DNA of 64,000 nucleotides from Gracilariopsis chorda. Its lineage: Eukaryota > Rhodophyta > Florideophyceae > Gracilariales > Gracilariaceae. This document shows, in pieces, positions 45,069 through 56,888 of this stretch. The stretch is taken from NCBI GenBank assembly GCA_003194525.1, contig NBIV01000134.1, positions 164,568 through 228,567 on the forward strand. The letters run 5' to 3'. The notes below the pieces were generated by a model. It worked only from the letters and a program-made list of their open reading frames with translations, made no database searches and was not told the origin of the DNA. Position 1 is the first letter of the stretch, and each line of letters starts with the position of its first letter. Position numbers and translations under genes: made by a program.

Positions 45069-48000
45069 GCCAACTCCTCCACCCCGGCCCTCACCCCCGC
45101 TCCCACTAATCCCAGCCCTATCCCCGTCGACCACATCCACCCGTCTTTCCCCTCACCAGCGTCAAACCCCGTCCCATGTCGAGTTTGTCTCAAGTCTAAC
45201 ACCGCGCTCAAGATCGTTCGCTGTTCCATGTGTCGCAAGGGAATCCATACGTTTTGTCTCAATCCGCCCATGATGGATCTGCCCAACTCCGCCTCCTGGA
45301 AGTGTTTCAAGTGCAAACGAAATGCCATTGCTCTTAAGAAGGAGAAGCGTATGATACTGCGAGATGCCCTCGAAACCTATTCCGCCCTGTGCACTGACGA
45401 CTATGTTGACAAAGTCATTGATGCCGCCTCCGTTGATGCCGCCACTATAACTCCTGGTTTGATCAAGCCTCCTTCGAACACCCATCAAGCCTCTCCTTCC
45501 CGCCGTCTCGCCAAGACTCCTAACAACCACAACCACACCAACTTGGACATCAATAACACCCGTGCTCAAGCTTCCGAATCCATCCAGTCTGCCCAAACTC
45601 TTCGCGCAGTCATCCCGATCAAGTACACATCCCCTTCCTCCGCTCAACCTCCGCCGTCTAACATCCCAGTCAATCAGAACACTCTCATACTGCGAGTCCC
45701 GAAGGATCTTATGTTGGACGAGCTTGATTTCGATAAGCCCTTGCCTCCCCTGCAAGGCCATGCTGCATCTCAAACCCCTCACCCACCACCGCCAAAGCGA
45801 CGACGAATTTCCAGGTCCTCCAAGAGCAACAAACATTCGATAAGTTCTGTTCCTTTTCCGATCCAGCAGGGGGTAGCGGTCAAACCTTCCACTTCTCGTC
45901 GATTACCACATACCGCAGCTCCAAAGAAGCGCAAGCCACTCTCTACCCCTTCTCACGCCTCCCCGCCGCTGCCTAAACCTGTCGAGCCCTCACGTGTCGC
46001 CAATGGAAACAAAATCTTGTCACCCACAGAACCACCACTTTCGCATTCACAACCGGCACACGCCGCACAAGCGCGGTCTGCCCCATCGCCTGTGAACACT
46101 GTCGACCCGGTCACAGTGCCAGACTCTAGTTCCTCTTCTGAATCTACGCCACAAGAACAGCAGCCTGCAGCTCGTTGTAAGGCATCCGACCGGGACGACA
46201 ACCCCCACAGCCGTTCAACAGTTTTGCAGCAACCAGGCACAGAGATCGCTCCCACCCGGAACGCTAATACGAAAAAGAGCAGAGACGATCTACGGGACAT
46301 GCGTCATTTACCGATCGTCAAGCGATATACTCTTGACAAGTCGAAGGCCATATCGCCTCCCCGCAAGTTGACACATGCCGGTGAACAATCTCAAAATGAC
46401 AGCCCCTCATATACGTTTTTGTCTCCCAAAGCTGCGATATGTGATGTCCCTCCACGACCTGCGGCTGCGGTTGGTAGCACTCGAAATTCTTCCAAGAGAT
46501 TACCGCAGATCCCTTGTTCATTGAATTTGGCCCCGCAGCAAAGGCCTCATCGCCGAAGCGGTGCTCGAAAGAGTTTGTCCTCTTGTTCATCCGATCAACA
46601 GATTCTGTCACACTCCAAAAGGATAGCCGAGAAACCGCACAGCACCGTTGACCGCTCCTCAGCAAAACCATCGATATCTGCAACATCCTCCGTGTTAAGG
46701 AGACATGATGCTTCCATTGCTCCGCCCATCACAATCCGTGATGTGCCGAATAGAACCAGTGCAACGTGGGATGAGCATCATCGTCGAAGCGCTCATGCAA
46801 AGCGAGGGTCACAGCATTCTAAAGAAAACGGCAACGTAGGTCACGTTGAAGTGGATGATGAGCTTCCTCATGTTTCATATAGGATTGGCGAAGACAAGCT
46901 TGTGAGTATTAGCATTGCCGCGCGTGAAGGTGTTGTATCGCGTGAGGATGGCCGCGTAAGCAGGTCACCAAAGCAAAACGCTCCCGCCATCAGCGCAATG
47001 CAGAACTCTACTCGTGCTGCCGCGTCCAATCGCCTGCATAATTCCTTGCCAACTGCGAGTACCATGGGAAGCTCAGCACCAGCTAGCACTTCAGGCGCTT
47101 CTGTGAGGATTTCGGACAAGCACCAGCTGCCTACGTCCGTCCCAATGGGAGCAGATACGATGAATGTGGTTACAGAAACGCCCACGCCTTCAAGACCTTG
47201 GACTGGGACACGTCCCTTTCAGAGTCGCACAGACTCGCTTGCACATCCTAGTACTCAAACTAGAGTGGGCTGCGCGCCTGAGGTCGAGCCCATCTCCAAG
47301 GGTTGCGCTCCTCGTTCAGAGACGATAGGAGCCAACAGAAGTTCAGTTGCAGTTGCAAGAGATTCTTCAACGCTCAACCATGAGCTTTCTTCCCCAGCGA
47401 AAACGCGTTGCTCTTTACCTTTATCAAATGTAATATCCCATCAGTTTACCTCGACACCGGCCCAAGTGAATGCTGTTACGCGCAACCAGCCTTCATTGGT
47501 TCACCCCCTTTCCACACAGGCAGACGCAAGCGTTTTCCGAGAGGTTCCAAGGTTTGTTCGAGACCCCCCGGCATGCGATCCCTCTATTCCCACTTCTGCA
47601 GATGTACAGAACTCGCCGTTTGTAACCTTGGAAAACGTAGAAAGGATCGGGACTCAGTCAGCCTCATCGGGTCCTACGGACACAAGACCTGCAATCAGTA
47701 CGGGTGGAAGCTCTATCCAGGGTCTGCCGGTGATTGCGAACCGGAACTGCGGAACCGAGGTACCTTTATGTCATCCATCAGGTGCAAACCCCAGGCCTAC
47801 GCTATCGCAAGCTTCGGGAGTACGGTCTTCAAATCCTAGAGTTCAGCCGAGATACAGAGACCAGACGGACAATGCAGCTGCGCCTTCGAAGAACCATACT
47901 TCGATTTTGAAACCATCTGTTGATCCTACCTCCAAAGTCCCAGTGACGCGAAGCGGAGACGCAAAGAGGAATGAACTGCCTATAGATGCGACAAGAAAGC

Positions 48001-50261
48001 TGGGTGTTGAAGATCTGCAAACGCAAATGGGACAGAGTACTCCAGCAGATAGAGCAGTGTGTAATGGTATTCAGAGCTCGTCACAAGTTGATGTGCCCCT
48101 AAATGAATCCCCTGCGGAAGCTACAAATGCCCCTGTGAACGTGAAGGAATTGCAGTGGGATGCAAAGAGGGAAGCACTCCTGGCCTTTGCACAGGTGCAA
48201 CGAACATTGGCAGGAAACATGCAGTCAAGAGTTAAGATTGGAAGCAATGAAGGATCACAGATAGCGAGACATATGTCGCGTAACCGAAATGTCCCGGAGA
48301 CAGAGCGAATCCGTATGGAAAGTACGGAATTAGCAGCGTCGTCTAGGCTGCGTCAGTCGTCGCGCCTTTCTTCAAATTTTGTTTCCACAAGAAAAGGATC
48401 TATCAGCAGCCTCCTCCATATGAATCCCGAAGTCCCACCTCAGATGAGTAATCTGAAAAGGAACTCACAAGCACATTGTGATGAGATGCCGAATACCGCC
48501 GGGAAACAAGAGCTGAACGTCGTAATGAATGCGAATTATAACGGTCGCAGTGTTGGGTTTCGGGAGTCTAGCAACTTGCGTCCTGATCCCGGTCCAAACA
48601 GAGGACAGAAACGTGCTACTCGAACCAGAGATTCATACGACATTGGCGAAGATCGGCTGCACTATCAAACATCCACCAGATATGGTAGGGCTGCCGGTTC
48701 CCTTTCAGGCTTCAACAAGACTTCGCACAGCATTCACCCTTTGCAAGAGAGATATAGTATTCGCCCTTCAGACGATATTAGTTTCCGTCACCAACCAACG
48801 CGTCCGAAGGGAGGACTATCTTCCTTTTCGCGGGGGCATCGGAAGCAACCCGGGCCCAAAGGCTACGGTTTGACGAGCAGCACACCCTCCAGCGACCCAT
48901 TCAGAACTGAAGCATACACAGCAAATAGAAATATCCTGCAATCACGATATCATCCTCAGAGAAAATCAACCATCCAATCCCTTCCATCTGCGAGCAATTT
49001 GCGGCTGCCGCGTCCGGAGAACAGTGGTCAGCACAAATTCCGCCCGTATAACAACGCTTCGGACGACGTGAGGAGATTAGCACCGGTTGCGTTTCCACCT
49101 CAAGGTTCTGGTTCGGCCGCGCACCCTTGTGGCTCACCTCCTGCGATCGAACCAATGGAGATGCCACCATTCGGACGGCCAGGAGATCCAATTCGTTACA
49201 ATGATCAGCCAGCAAATAAGTATAGAATGGCTTCACCCTCTCCATCGTGTCCTGTTAACCCTGCGGACAAATCTCGCGTAGTACAAGACTCGGCGAATGG
49301 TTTGTTTACCGCACGCGTGGATGGACAACAAGAGACAATGGCACTTCGTGAAGTGAACTATACCCACCAAAGAGCTTTAGCAAATGCGTTATCAACCACA
49401 CCGCCACATCACGAACCAGACCTGCCTTTCGGGTTGCACGGGCGATCTGTTATACCTAACCAGGCTACAGATACTAGAGTGAAGGAACCGAGCACTGAAT
49501 ATCCAGTTTTTCATCCTGCGGTACGGAGACGAACTACACCCACCGCTTCAGTGGCACGTCCTCGACGCTTCTCTGTGCCATATGTACAACCTGAAACGAG
49601 AAGAGCACAATTCGAACAAGGAAAAGCACTGGCATTCGTCGGGACCTCTCAAGGTGGCCATGGGTTGAGTTCGCGACGGTTTAATGACATTGGTCTCCGA
49701 ACTGATAGTCCAATGCTGCATCGATCAGCACCGCAAAGACCTTCTCAACGCATCTTGAGTCTCGCCAGTGTACCAGAACCAAGGCTTCCCCTTCAGATCA
49801 GAAGGGCAAAGGACCTGCTGCCGGATCTAACCACGAATTCTGATCAGCATCCTAATCATCATCCGGGACTACAAGCGTCAGCAACACTGGGTCGCAGTGA
49901 AATACCTGGCACCACGTTGGACCAGGCCCCGCAACTCGATTCACTGCCTGATTCCGGACTGTCGTTGAGTAAGCAGATTAGAGCTTTGGCATCTCAGCGT
50001 CCCGAGCGTGGTCCAATGCACACTAATGTTCCCAGTGCACCCTCACTCCATTATGGGGGTGTGACTGGAGAAAAGCCTTTCGAAATACCTGAGACATCGC
50101 GGCCACAAGGAGGGGTGCTTCAGCACTCGGATGGTCAATCAGGGTCGCTTGTTTGTGATCCTCTTCCAAAGGGCACGATACAAGAAGCGCCTAAAGCTAC
50201 TACCACTGTCGCTAGCTCCGGACGTATGCGAACGACTCCACGATCCGGAAATGAGCCTTGA
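44751..50261 (+). CDS. Large PHD-finger protein
   Basis: The first ATG in a good position is at 44751 (MPRPRGARATRSSRLPE). The frame is also open upstream, but there it is C-rich and lacks ATG. 1836 codons to TGA at 50259-50261. A PHD finger of C4-H-C3 type lies at about residues 143-191: CRVC, then CSMC, GIHTFC and WKCFKCK. PHD fingers of this form read histone H3 tails. An Ala run of GCC codons (about 45024-45064) and basic stretches precede it. The other ~1600 residues are Ser/Pro/Arg/Asn-rich, with no second domain recognised; they look disordered, with scattered basic patches (PPKRRRISRSSK). Likely a nuclear chromatin-associated protein; the partner is unknown. No intron is evident. Confidence 0.88.
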
Positions 50262-50977
50262 GAACTTTAAACATTCCTAACTCTTCGCATAGACGCATAA
50301 CCGAATGGTAGTGAAACCGCTACTCGGTCCAAAGAGCAACTACAATGATACCCTTGTATCAGGTAACGGTTAAGGGGGGTTAGCGGTCCGCTAACCTTCT
50401 ACCGACCCTCATACCCATACCCCTGGTACAAAGATAGCCTTCTGCCATGGGTTCCCTCTGCCAGCTTCCCCTCTTAACCCTGGTTACCCTGGTAGCAGCC
50501 TCATGCCAAGCGGTTCGCAGCAGTGGAAGGATAAGGGTTAGCATGCTAGACCCAAACCCATTAATTGTTTAACTACAGCAATTACATTTTGGGTGCTCTT
50601 GTGAGATGTTTTCTGGCGGTTCACGGGACACGTGTACCCATCTGCCCCCTGACGCCAGCCTCCAAATTTCTGTCTCAAAAATCCTTGCTTTAGGCCCTTC
50701 CACATATGGACATGGACATGGGTTTTTGGCACTGCACCGGGAAAAGAGTGAAAAATAATTCATGTTTACTAAGCGAAATTTTAAAAACAAATCTGGTAGG
50801 GCTCGCCTGCGATTATGGGAGGTCGGATTTGGGGATTAGATGCAAGAGATTGTATCGGAGATAATAGGTTGGGGAGATTACAATCAAAGAAAAGGCTTTC
50901 TCGCTCCATGAAAAGAAGTTGGAAACCACACATAGACATAAACATAGATAGTTGTAAGACTGGCATTGAGCTGAACC
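50262..50977. other. Intergenic downstream of PHD gene
   Basis: Contains the hairpin word GGTTAGCGGTCCGCTAACC (about 50378-50396; 8-bp stem), which shares AAGGTTAGC/GCTAACCTT with 24935 and 32494. No gene seen. Confidence 0.35.
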
Positions 50978-51102
50978 GCGCCGCTCGCGAGCAGCGCGAG
51001 CTCAGGGGTCTGGAGCCCTGTGCAACCGAGGTTGCAAGAGCTCATAGCCCCGTAGAACAATCAATAAATAGACCACAGGTCGCGACGATGGGCGTCGCGA
51101 CC
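50978..51102. ncRNA. Cluster of compact hairpins, candidate structured RNA
   Basis: Four stems lie in 125 nt: CGCGC...GCGCG around GCTCGCGAGC (50978-50998); CAGGG...CCCTG (51003-51020); TGCAACCGAGGTTGCA (51021-51036); GGTCGCGAC-7 nt-GTCGCGACC (51078-51102). GAGCTC at 50998-51003 can pair with GAGCTC at 51038-51043, enclosing two stems as a three-way junction. The strand is unknown and no RNA family was recognised. It may instead be a transposon terminus. An overlapping 110-codon + ORF (50815-51147) is possible but unsupported. Confidence 0.35.
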
Positions 51103-51422
51103 AAGGGACAAGGGGATCTTCTTAGCCCGGGACTGCTTGCCGCATAGTGTTGGGCTCTCTACGCACGCGCTTTCCTCGCGTCACCCTCACCGATTTATCA
51201 CAATAGTCCCTGTCGATTTGTCTGCAGCGACCGCAACCCTTGTACACTACACACGGGTTTTCTCCTTCCTTTTTCTTCTTGCGTTGGACTGACGCGCTTC
51301 CCTGTCCAACATAACATACATTGGCTGCTCTCCACGTTCTCGTGAAACCTCTTCTAGCGATCCGGACCCGCCCTCACGTCTAATGCCGCTGTCTTTTTAT
51401 AGCTCCTAATTTGCACTACGAG

Positions 51423-52814
51423 ATGGACCGAACGAAAAAAAGAAGCAAACAACCGAGTAAGATCTACAAGTCTCCGCAGGTTGATATCAGTGATAGAAGG
51501 CAAGGCTCGTCTGTCAATGATCCAAGACTCTCATCACACCACACGCTGTCTAAATCGACACCTCGTCATACGCATGCGCCTGAGCTACACACAACCGTTT
51601 CATCTCGAAGAAGTCATGTTCGGGATCGCGGTTCGAACACGTCTCTATCTGATAAATTGACTAACACACAAGAATATCTGATTTACAAGTGGGTTAAGGA
51701 GAACATAGAGCATCTTCTTCGTGCTGCGGCGCACGATCTTGGGATTAAGGATTTAAGATGCGAAACGTCGATAAGATCAGTCTTGAAAAAGTCTTGTGTG
51801 CCTATTATGACAGCCGTACATGGTGATGAAAACGTACGACGCTTTCCGTGTTTTGCTAATGTATCGAATGCCGTTTTCAAAAAGCTAGACGAGATCTTAC
51901 GACGCTTTAGCACACAGTCTAGCGCACAGAAAAAAATGTGTGTGAAGTACGGCGGGAAGAAAACCACCATACAACGGACAGGAAGTGGAAACACCAGTGG
52001 GAACAGCACGCAGGTTGTTGCTGACGAGCGAATAAAAGGTTCAGTTTGGAGCCATATCGGCAACGTTCGCGCAAAGATGCCAGGTAATGAAGAATACTGG
52101 CGCATCATATGTGCTGCAAGCGATTTGGATCGCGATGAAACTAAATTTGAGAGCTACATCAATGACCAACTTTCGAAGACAACCAAACGGCGTCGTTGGG
52201 ACCGCCATTATCTTGTGAAAATACTGGACTTAAAAAGCGGTATTTCTGTAGTCCGTCCAGGATATGACGACGAAAAGTACAACGAGGGGAAAAAAACGTA
52301 TATAAAGGAGTTTCATAGGAATGATGGTGAGCTCTTGGCAAAGTGGAGCATATCACATTCGCTGTCGACTAGATTGGGTCTGTACCCGTGTACTGGGAAG
52401 CTTCATTTCTGTCTGATAAGTCCGACAGACAACTGCAACGACTTCTGGAGGGCTCGGTTTCTTTTCGCTGGCGAAGAATCGGAAGGAAATTTCAAAGGCG
52501 TAGCGTTGGACACGATTTTAGCAAAAATATGGAACGCAGATATGCAGCTCCGCAAGGCCTCCAAGAAAACTGCGAAAGCATGCGGGGATTGGCATTGGAA
52601 ATGCGCGCTGTCAGAAGTAACAGGGGACCGATGGGATCAGTATGTCGTGCCGAATAACTATTCGCTTTCAGCGTTTAATGATGATGGTGAAAATAGCCGA
52701 TTCACGCCACCAGAGCCTATTCATCTTGACTGCAACGGTTGTTATGACGCTCTCAAACTGGACTCTGTGCTGCTTCATTCGCCTCTGAGAATTGGCCGGA
52801 ATAAAGCTCGCTAA
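51423..52814 (+). CDS. Unrecognised 463-residue protein
   Basis: ATG at 51423 (MDRTKKRSKQPSK) to TAA at 52812-52814. The frame is open a few codons upstream without ATG. The first ~80 residues are Lys/Arg/Ser-rich and likely disordered. From about 85 on the sequence looks folded and helical: LIYKWVKENIEHLLRAAAHD, FANVSNAVFKKLDEILRRF, GSVWSHIGNVRAKM. A Trp-rich C-terminal half follows (CNDFWRARFLFAGEE, ACGDWHWKCALSEV, PIHLDCNGCYDALK). I recognise no family, signal peptide or membrane segment. It converges on the membrane-protein gene at 53138 with a gap of 323 bp. Gene status rests on length, balanced composition and the ATG context. Confidence 0.7.
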   Translation: MDRTKKRSKQPSKIYKSPQVDISDRRQGSSVNDPRLSSHHTLSKSTPRHTHAPELHTTVSSRRSHVRDRGSNTSLSDKLTNTQEYLIYKWVKENIEHLLRAAAHDLGIKDLRCETSIRSVLKKSCVPIMTAVHGDENVRRFPCFANVSNAVFKKLDEILRRFSTQSSAQKKMCVKYGGKKTTIQRTGSGNTSGNSTQVVADERIKGSVWSHIGNVRAKMPGNEEYWRIICAASDLDRDETKFESYINDQLSKTTKRRRWDRHYLVKILDLKSGISVVRPGYDDEKYNEGKKTYIKEFHRNDGELLAKWSISHSLSTRLGLYPCTGKLHFCLISPTDNCNDFWRARFLFAGEESEGNFKGVALDTILAKIWNADMQLRKASKKTAKACGDWHWKCALSEVTGDRWDQYVVPNNYSLSAFNDDGENSRFTPPEPIHLDCNGCYDALKLDSVLLHSPLRIGRNKAR

Positions 52815-53137
52815 GAACCTCATACGTCATAGCAAGAAGTCCTATGTACCGCTCTGTATTCTTCTTCTGTCGTTTGTCATCTCTTAAATAATTTGCGCTT
52901 GTCGACATTTCGAAGAGAGCATCACTGAAAGGGCTGAGCGATAAAGTTTACTGTGCCCCTGATATCTGAATTGGTATACTTTGTTGAGCATAATTGATAA
53001 CCATACGTGCCGCACATTTAATGAGCTGGGGGGAGATCTTTTTCATTGCAGGTATCACAGTTCGCCTTTATAACTACTGCAGGAGATAGTCAGTCAGTCT
53101 TGTGGAACAAGGTAGTGTCAATGAAGTGGTACAATCT

Positions 53138-54577
53138 TTACACATTAAAAGTATCATGCTCATCACAACTTCGTATTCCCCAAATCATGTGTTTCAGGTT
53201 TATACCAATTTCGACCACTGATATGACGATGACTGTGTCCGCCAGACTCTTGAGGGTCTGGAAAGTCTCAAAATCGACTCTATTCCACAACCGTCCGACA
53301 GCAGCTACCACACATATCAAGAGCGGTAGAAATGAGCCATACTTGACGACAAGCAGAAGTACTGCCAACGCGGCGGCCTTCCGGTTTCCATTGACCTCTT
53401 TGTTTGGTGGCACCAAGATAGCATTACGTACATTAAGAGGAGCACTTCTGATGTACGAATCAACGGAATTATCTATACTGGCAAGGGCATTTTCCATACC
53501 TGCTGTCGCCTGTAGTCCACCAACGTCACTTCCAATACCTTGTTCCGCAGGCAGTTCTTCGGCATCCGATTCATTGGCAGACCGTTCATCTCCATTCAAG
53601 CTTATCCTGATGTATTTCGTCGAATCGGCTGGATATGGTTCCATATCAATACCATTTTGCTTTAAAAGTTGAAGAAGACGCCACAGGTTTCGGACGGAAG
53701 CAGTTTCTTCTTCAGGTACACAATAACTAGACTTATATGGCCATAGAATTTCCTTACAGGTTTTGAATATATTGCAGGACTGGATACACCACGCTCTCGT
53801 CGCTGGTTCTGTCGTTCGTTCGTTCCTTTCTCTTTCAGATCTGGGAGCACAAAGAAGTTTAAAAGCCCTTTTGCGTTTTTCTTCGTTGGTCATATCAATA
53901 GCTCCAACGTAATATAAAACATCGCTAATTCTTTCTCTATAGAAAAAGCATAGACCCGCGAATGTCAGGAGAAGTAGAGCCCAGGTCACACAAACTGACA
54001 TCATCCAAACACTTAGGAATACCTCGTCAATGGTAGAAGAAATGGCTGCTTCTCTTGATACCCGAGATGACGTTCTCATCCACCACCCTTGTTGCCATCC
54101 AATAAGAAAAAAGGAAAGTACTGCTGAAACCACAAGAATGATTAGTTTGGCTAGCCTCGAACGACCTTTCTCATGCCGGGCAACACTGGAAAACGGGATC
54201 CATCGCACACGTGAGCAATGCGTCAGGTACATCGTATAGACGACATCGATAAGAAGTTCGAAAATGCCGTAAATGACCAGGCAATACGGCATCCAAGAAA
54301 GCCATTGAAGCCGGGTTGTAAAAGCAGACCGGAGTTCCAAAAACGAAGCGACCTCTGCGAAAATAGTAGCCAAGAACTCGAGGAATTCAAGAACAAGAAA
54401 GACTACTAGCTTGCTATACGAAATTCTGCAGGGTTCGGCAGATTCCATTACAAGCACTCCCTGCATCCCCGAAAAAAGCATGGTTGTAAACGCGAGAACG
54501 GTCTGCCAGCCCAACCCAGCCTTATCGAGCATTTGGGATGATTCGCGAGATACAGTTGATGAAAAGGCGTACTCCAT
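53138..54577 (-). CDS. Multi-pass membrane protein of unknown family
   Basis: The first ATG is at 54575-54577 (MEYAFSSTVSRESS), giving 479 codons. The frame is open 25 codons further upstream (FRIAIYTLLPVTCSLLT, hydrophobic) but without an ATG there, so an upstream exon or missed start is possible. About six to eight hydrophobic segments are visible: TVLAFTTMLFSGMQGVLVM, LVVFLVLEFLEFLATIFAE, YCLVIYGIFELLIDVVYTMY, LIILVVSAVLSFFLIGW, SVCVTWALLLLTFAGLCFFY, ALAVLLLVVKYGSFLPLLIC and LADTVIVISVVEIGI. A long charged loop with an acidic Ser/Glu stretch (SANESDAEELPAEQG) separates the first five or so from the last two. No transporter signature was recognised. Confidence 0.75.
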   Translation of the reverse strand: MEYAFSSTVSRESSQMLDKAGLGWQTVLAFTTMLFSGMQGVLVMESAEPCRISYSKLVVFLVLEFLEFLATIFAEVASFLELRSAFTTRLQWLSWMPYCLVIYGIFELLIDVVYTMYLTHCSRVRWIPFSSVARHEKGRSRLAKLIILVVSAVLSFFLIGWQQGWWMRTSSRVSREAAISSTIDEVFLSVWMMSVCVTWALLLLTFAGLCFFYRERISDVLYYVGAIDMTNEEKRKRAFKLLCAPRSERERNERTTEPATRAWCIQSCNIFKTCKEILWPYKSSYCVPEEETASVRNLWRLLQLLKQNGIDMEPYPADSTKYIRISLNGDERSANESDAEELPAEQGIGSDVGGLQATAGMENALASIDNSVDSYIRSAPLNVRNAILVPPNKEVNGNRKAAALAVLLLVVKYGSFLPLLICVVAAVGRLWNRVDFETFQTLKSLADTVIVISVVEIGINLKHMIWGIRSCDEHDTFNV

Positions 54578-55615
54578 CGTGAGAAGAGAGCACGTAACGG
54601 GCAAGAGGGTGTAAATAGCGATTCGGAAAGGAGGAAGCGATTTTGAATGCAAAGTGCAGATTATGGTTTGCAGAAAAAGACTAGGTCAGGACCTCGAGGG
54701 GGATGCTTCAATCTGCCGTTAAGACCACTTTATATGTTCTGGCATTCTTGAAATGAATACCTAAGTATAGCTTTCAGGAATCTTGCAAAGTTGGCATCGG
54801 GTTGGCATGTACATGTGTAATTGCACATGACATTCTCGAGTGAACAGTCTACAGGAACAGAAAGTGAGCTCGTATTTCTTACAACGAATGCGATACGAAA
54901 CTCTTGTATGGAGACATCGTGCCTGGTGAATCGCAGCGATGTTCAGCAGTCTCGTGAGTACACTTCGGCTCTTAGGTTCCGTACGTAGGTTATGCGAAGA
55001 TTTCAAACGTTCAAGGTTCTTGGCTAAGGTGTACAGGTGCCCAAAAGGACATAGTTGGAATTAAAACGCAACTGCTCTTGGAGGCAGGCATTCTCAATCC
55101 CAGCGAAGTGGGTATCATTTACGAGCAAATAATCTTTGCTTTGCTACACGTAAGCATCGTAACAAGCAGAAAGCAAGCAATGACTCCAATCAACGTGGCA
55201 GTGCTGATATCCGATATTTGCACTTGCGGGAGTGCGGATATCATGTATCAGCCTCGCTACTTCTCTCTTTCTTAGAATCTTTGCTACACTCCCTATCATT
55301 TCTATTGGCATAGTAGTTCACAGCAAAGTTCTCCGTCCCTTACGAAACGGTCTAAATGTAGGAGGATTCAGCCTTGTAAATGGCCCAGCACCTGACTTCA
55401 CAATTCAGTATTCACAGCAGCTACCCGGTCAGATATTCTGCTCTCGGGATAATATTTTCTTTTCGGGCGGTCCAATAGTCTGGTAGTCCGGTGATAACAG
55501 ATATAAATTAAGACTACAAAGCAGTTACTCTAATGAAGCGCAGAGTTTGGATTTGCGTTGATATCGAGTTAATGCGCAAGTAGCGCACAGCACCGCATGT
55601 AATGCACACAATTCA
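54578..55615. other. Intergenic between membrane-protein gene and Helitron array
   Basis: No gene seen. The base before the array is A (55615), as expected for Helitron insertion between A and T. Confidence 0.4.
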
Positions 55616-56054
55616 TCTCAACACCCCACTCTTAATGATTTACACATGTATGAGGGGGGTGTTGTTGATTGACAGGAGGCGGTGCGCCAATAAACCGCCC
55701 TGTATGCCCCTCTACGCGCATGCAAAACTGCCATTTGGCGCAACGCCTCCCTACCACTTAAAAAATTCAGCAGCAGCAGCAGCAGCAAAGCTTCCTGCTT
55801 ACTGGCTGGCACTCCCATAATGACTGCAGTGCCACCCAGTTACACAAAGCAACGTGTCACGCTTTCTCATCATTGGCTGGCACTGCAGTCAATTTAGGCA
55901 CCTAGGCGCCGCGGCGCCCCGTGGTTCTACGAGCGCTATTGCGAGCGCAAGCGAGCAAAGTGCTCGGAGAGCCTCCGAACGCCACGAAATACAAAAAGCT
56001 AGAAAACCAACGCGGCGCGCAGCGCCGCCCACGGCCGAAGGCCGTTTCCACTTG
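55616..56054 (+). mobile_element. Non-autonomous Helitron-like unit L1
   Basis: A 439-bp unit, starting TCTCAACACC and ending in GC-rich stems (GGCGCGCAGCGCC; ACGGCCGAAGGCCGT) plus TTCCACTTG. Inside are a CAG6-type run (about 55770-55788), a 13-bp inverted repeat GACTGCAGTGCCA / TGGCACTGCAGTC (55822-55834, 55878-55890) and the palindrome GGCGCCGCGGCGCC. It abuts L2 without spacer. No coding capacity. Confidence 0.72.
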
Positions 56055-56487
56055 TCTCTCCATTATAATGATTTATACGCGTATGAGGGGGGTGTTCTTG
56101 ATTGAATGGAGGCATTGCGCCATAAAATCGTCTTCCACGCCCCTGTTTGCCCATCCAAAACTGCCATTTGGCGCAACGCCTCCCTACCATTTAAAAAATT
56201 CAGCAGCAGCAGCAGCAGCAAAGCTTCCTGCTTACTGGCTGGCACTCCCATAATGACTGCAGTGCCACCCAGTTACACAGAGCAACGTGTCGCGCTTCCT
56301 CATCATTGGCTGGCACTGCAGTCAATTTAGCCACCTAGGCGCCGCGGCGCCACGTGGTTCTACGAGCGCTATTGCGAGAGCAAGCGAGCAAAGTGCTCGG
56401 AGAGCCTCCGAACGCCACGAAATACACAAAGCTACAAAACCAACGCGGCGCGCAGCGCCGCCCACGGCCGAAGGCCGTTTCCACTTG
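56055..56487 (+). mobile_element. Non-autonomous Helitron-like unit L2
   Basis: 433 bp, starting TCTCTCCATTATAATG and ending in the same hairpins plus TTTCCACTTG. Highly similar to L1 over its full length and directly followed by the autonomous unit at 56488. Confidence 0.75.
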
Positions 56488-56768
56488 TCTCTCCATTATA
56501 ATGATTTGTTCCTCTATGAGGGGGGGTTCTTGATTGAATGGAGGCGTTGCGCCATAAAATCCTCTTCCACGCCCCCGTTTGCCCATCCAAAACTGCCATT
56601 TGGCGCAACGCCTCCCTGCCATTTAAAAAATTCAGCAGCAGCAGCAGCAGCAAAGCGTTCACTTAATTTGCTGCTGCTGCTGCAAGTTGACTGTGCAATG
56701 GCTGCTGAATGGCTTGCAATACAATCAAATTGTTGTGCCAGCCACTCAGCAGCAAAACCCCGCCTGTT

Positions 56769-56888
56769 CATTCCGACACGTGGCAAATTGCACTGCGCCA
56801 GTGCAGTGCATTCCGACACGTGGCAAATTGCACTGCGCCAGTGCAGCGCATTCCGACACGTGGCAAATTGCACTGCGCCAGTGCAGCG
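56769..56888 (+). repeat. Three tandem copies of a 40-bp hairpin-bearing unit
   Basis: Copies begin with CATTCCGACACGTGGC at 56769, 56809 and 56849. Each holds GCACTGCGCCAGTGC, a 6-bp stem with a 3-nt loop. A partial inverted copy (GCACTGGCGCAGTGC, about 56936-56950) follows, so the last copy and this can form a longer hairpin. It lies in the Helitron 5' non-coding region. Confidence 0.93.
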
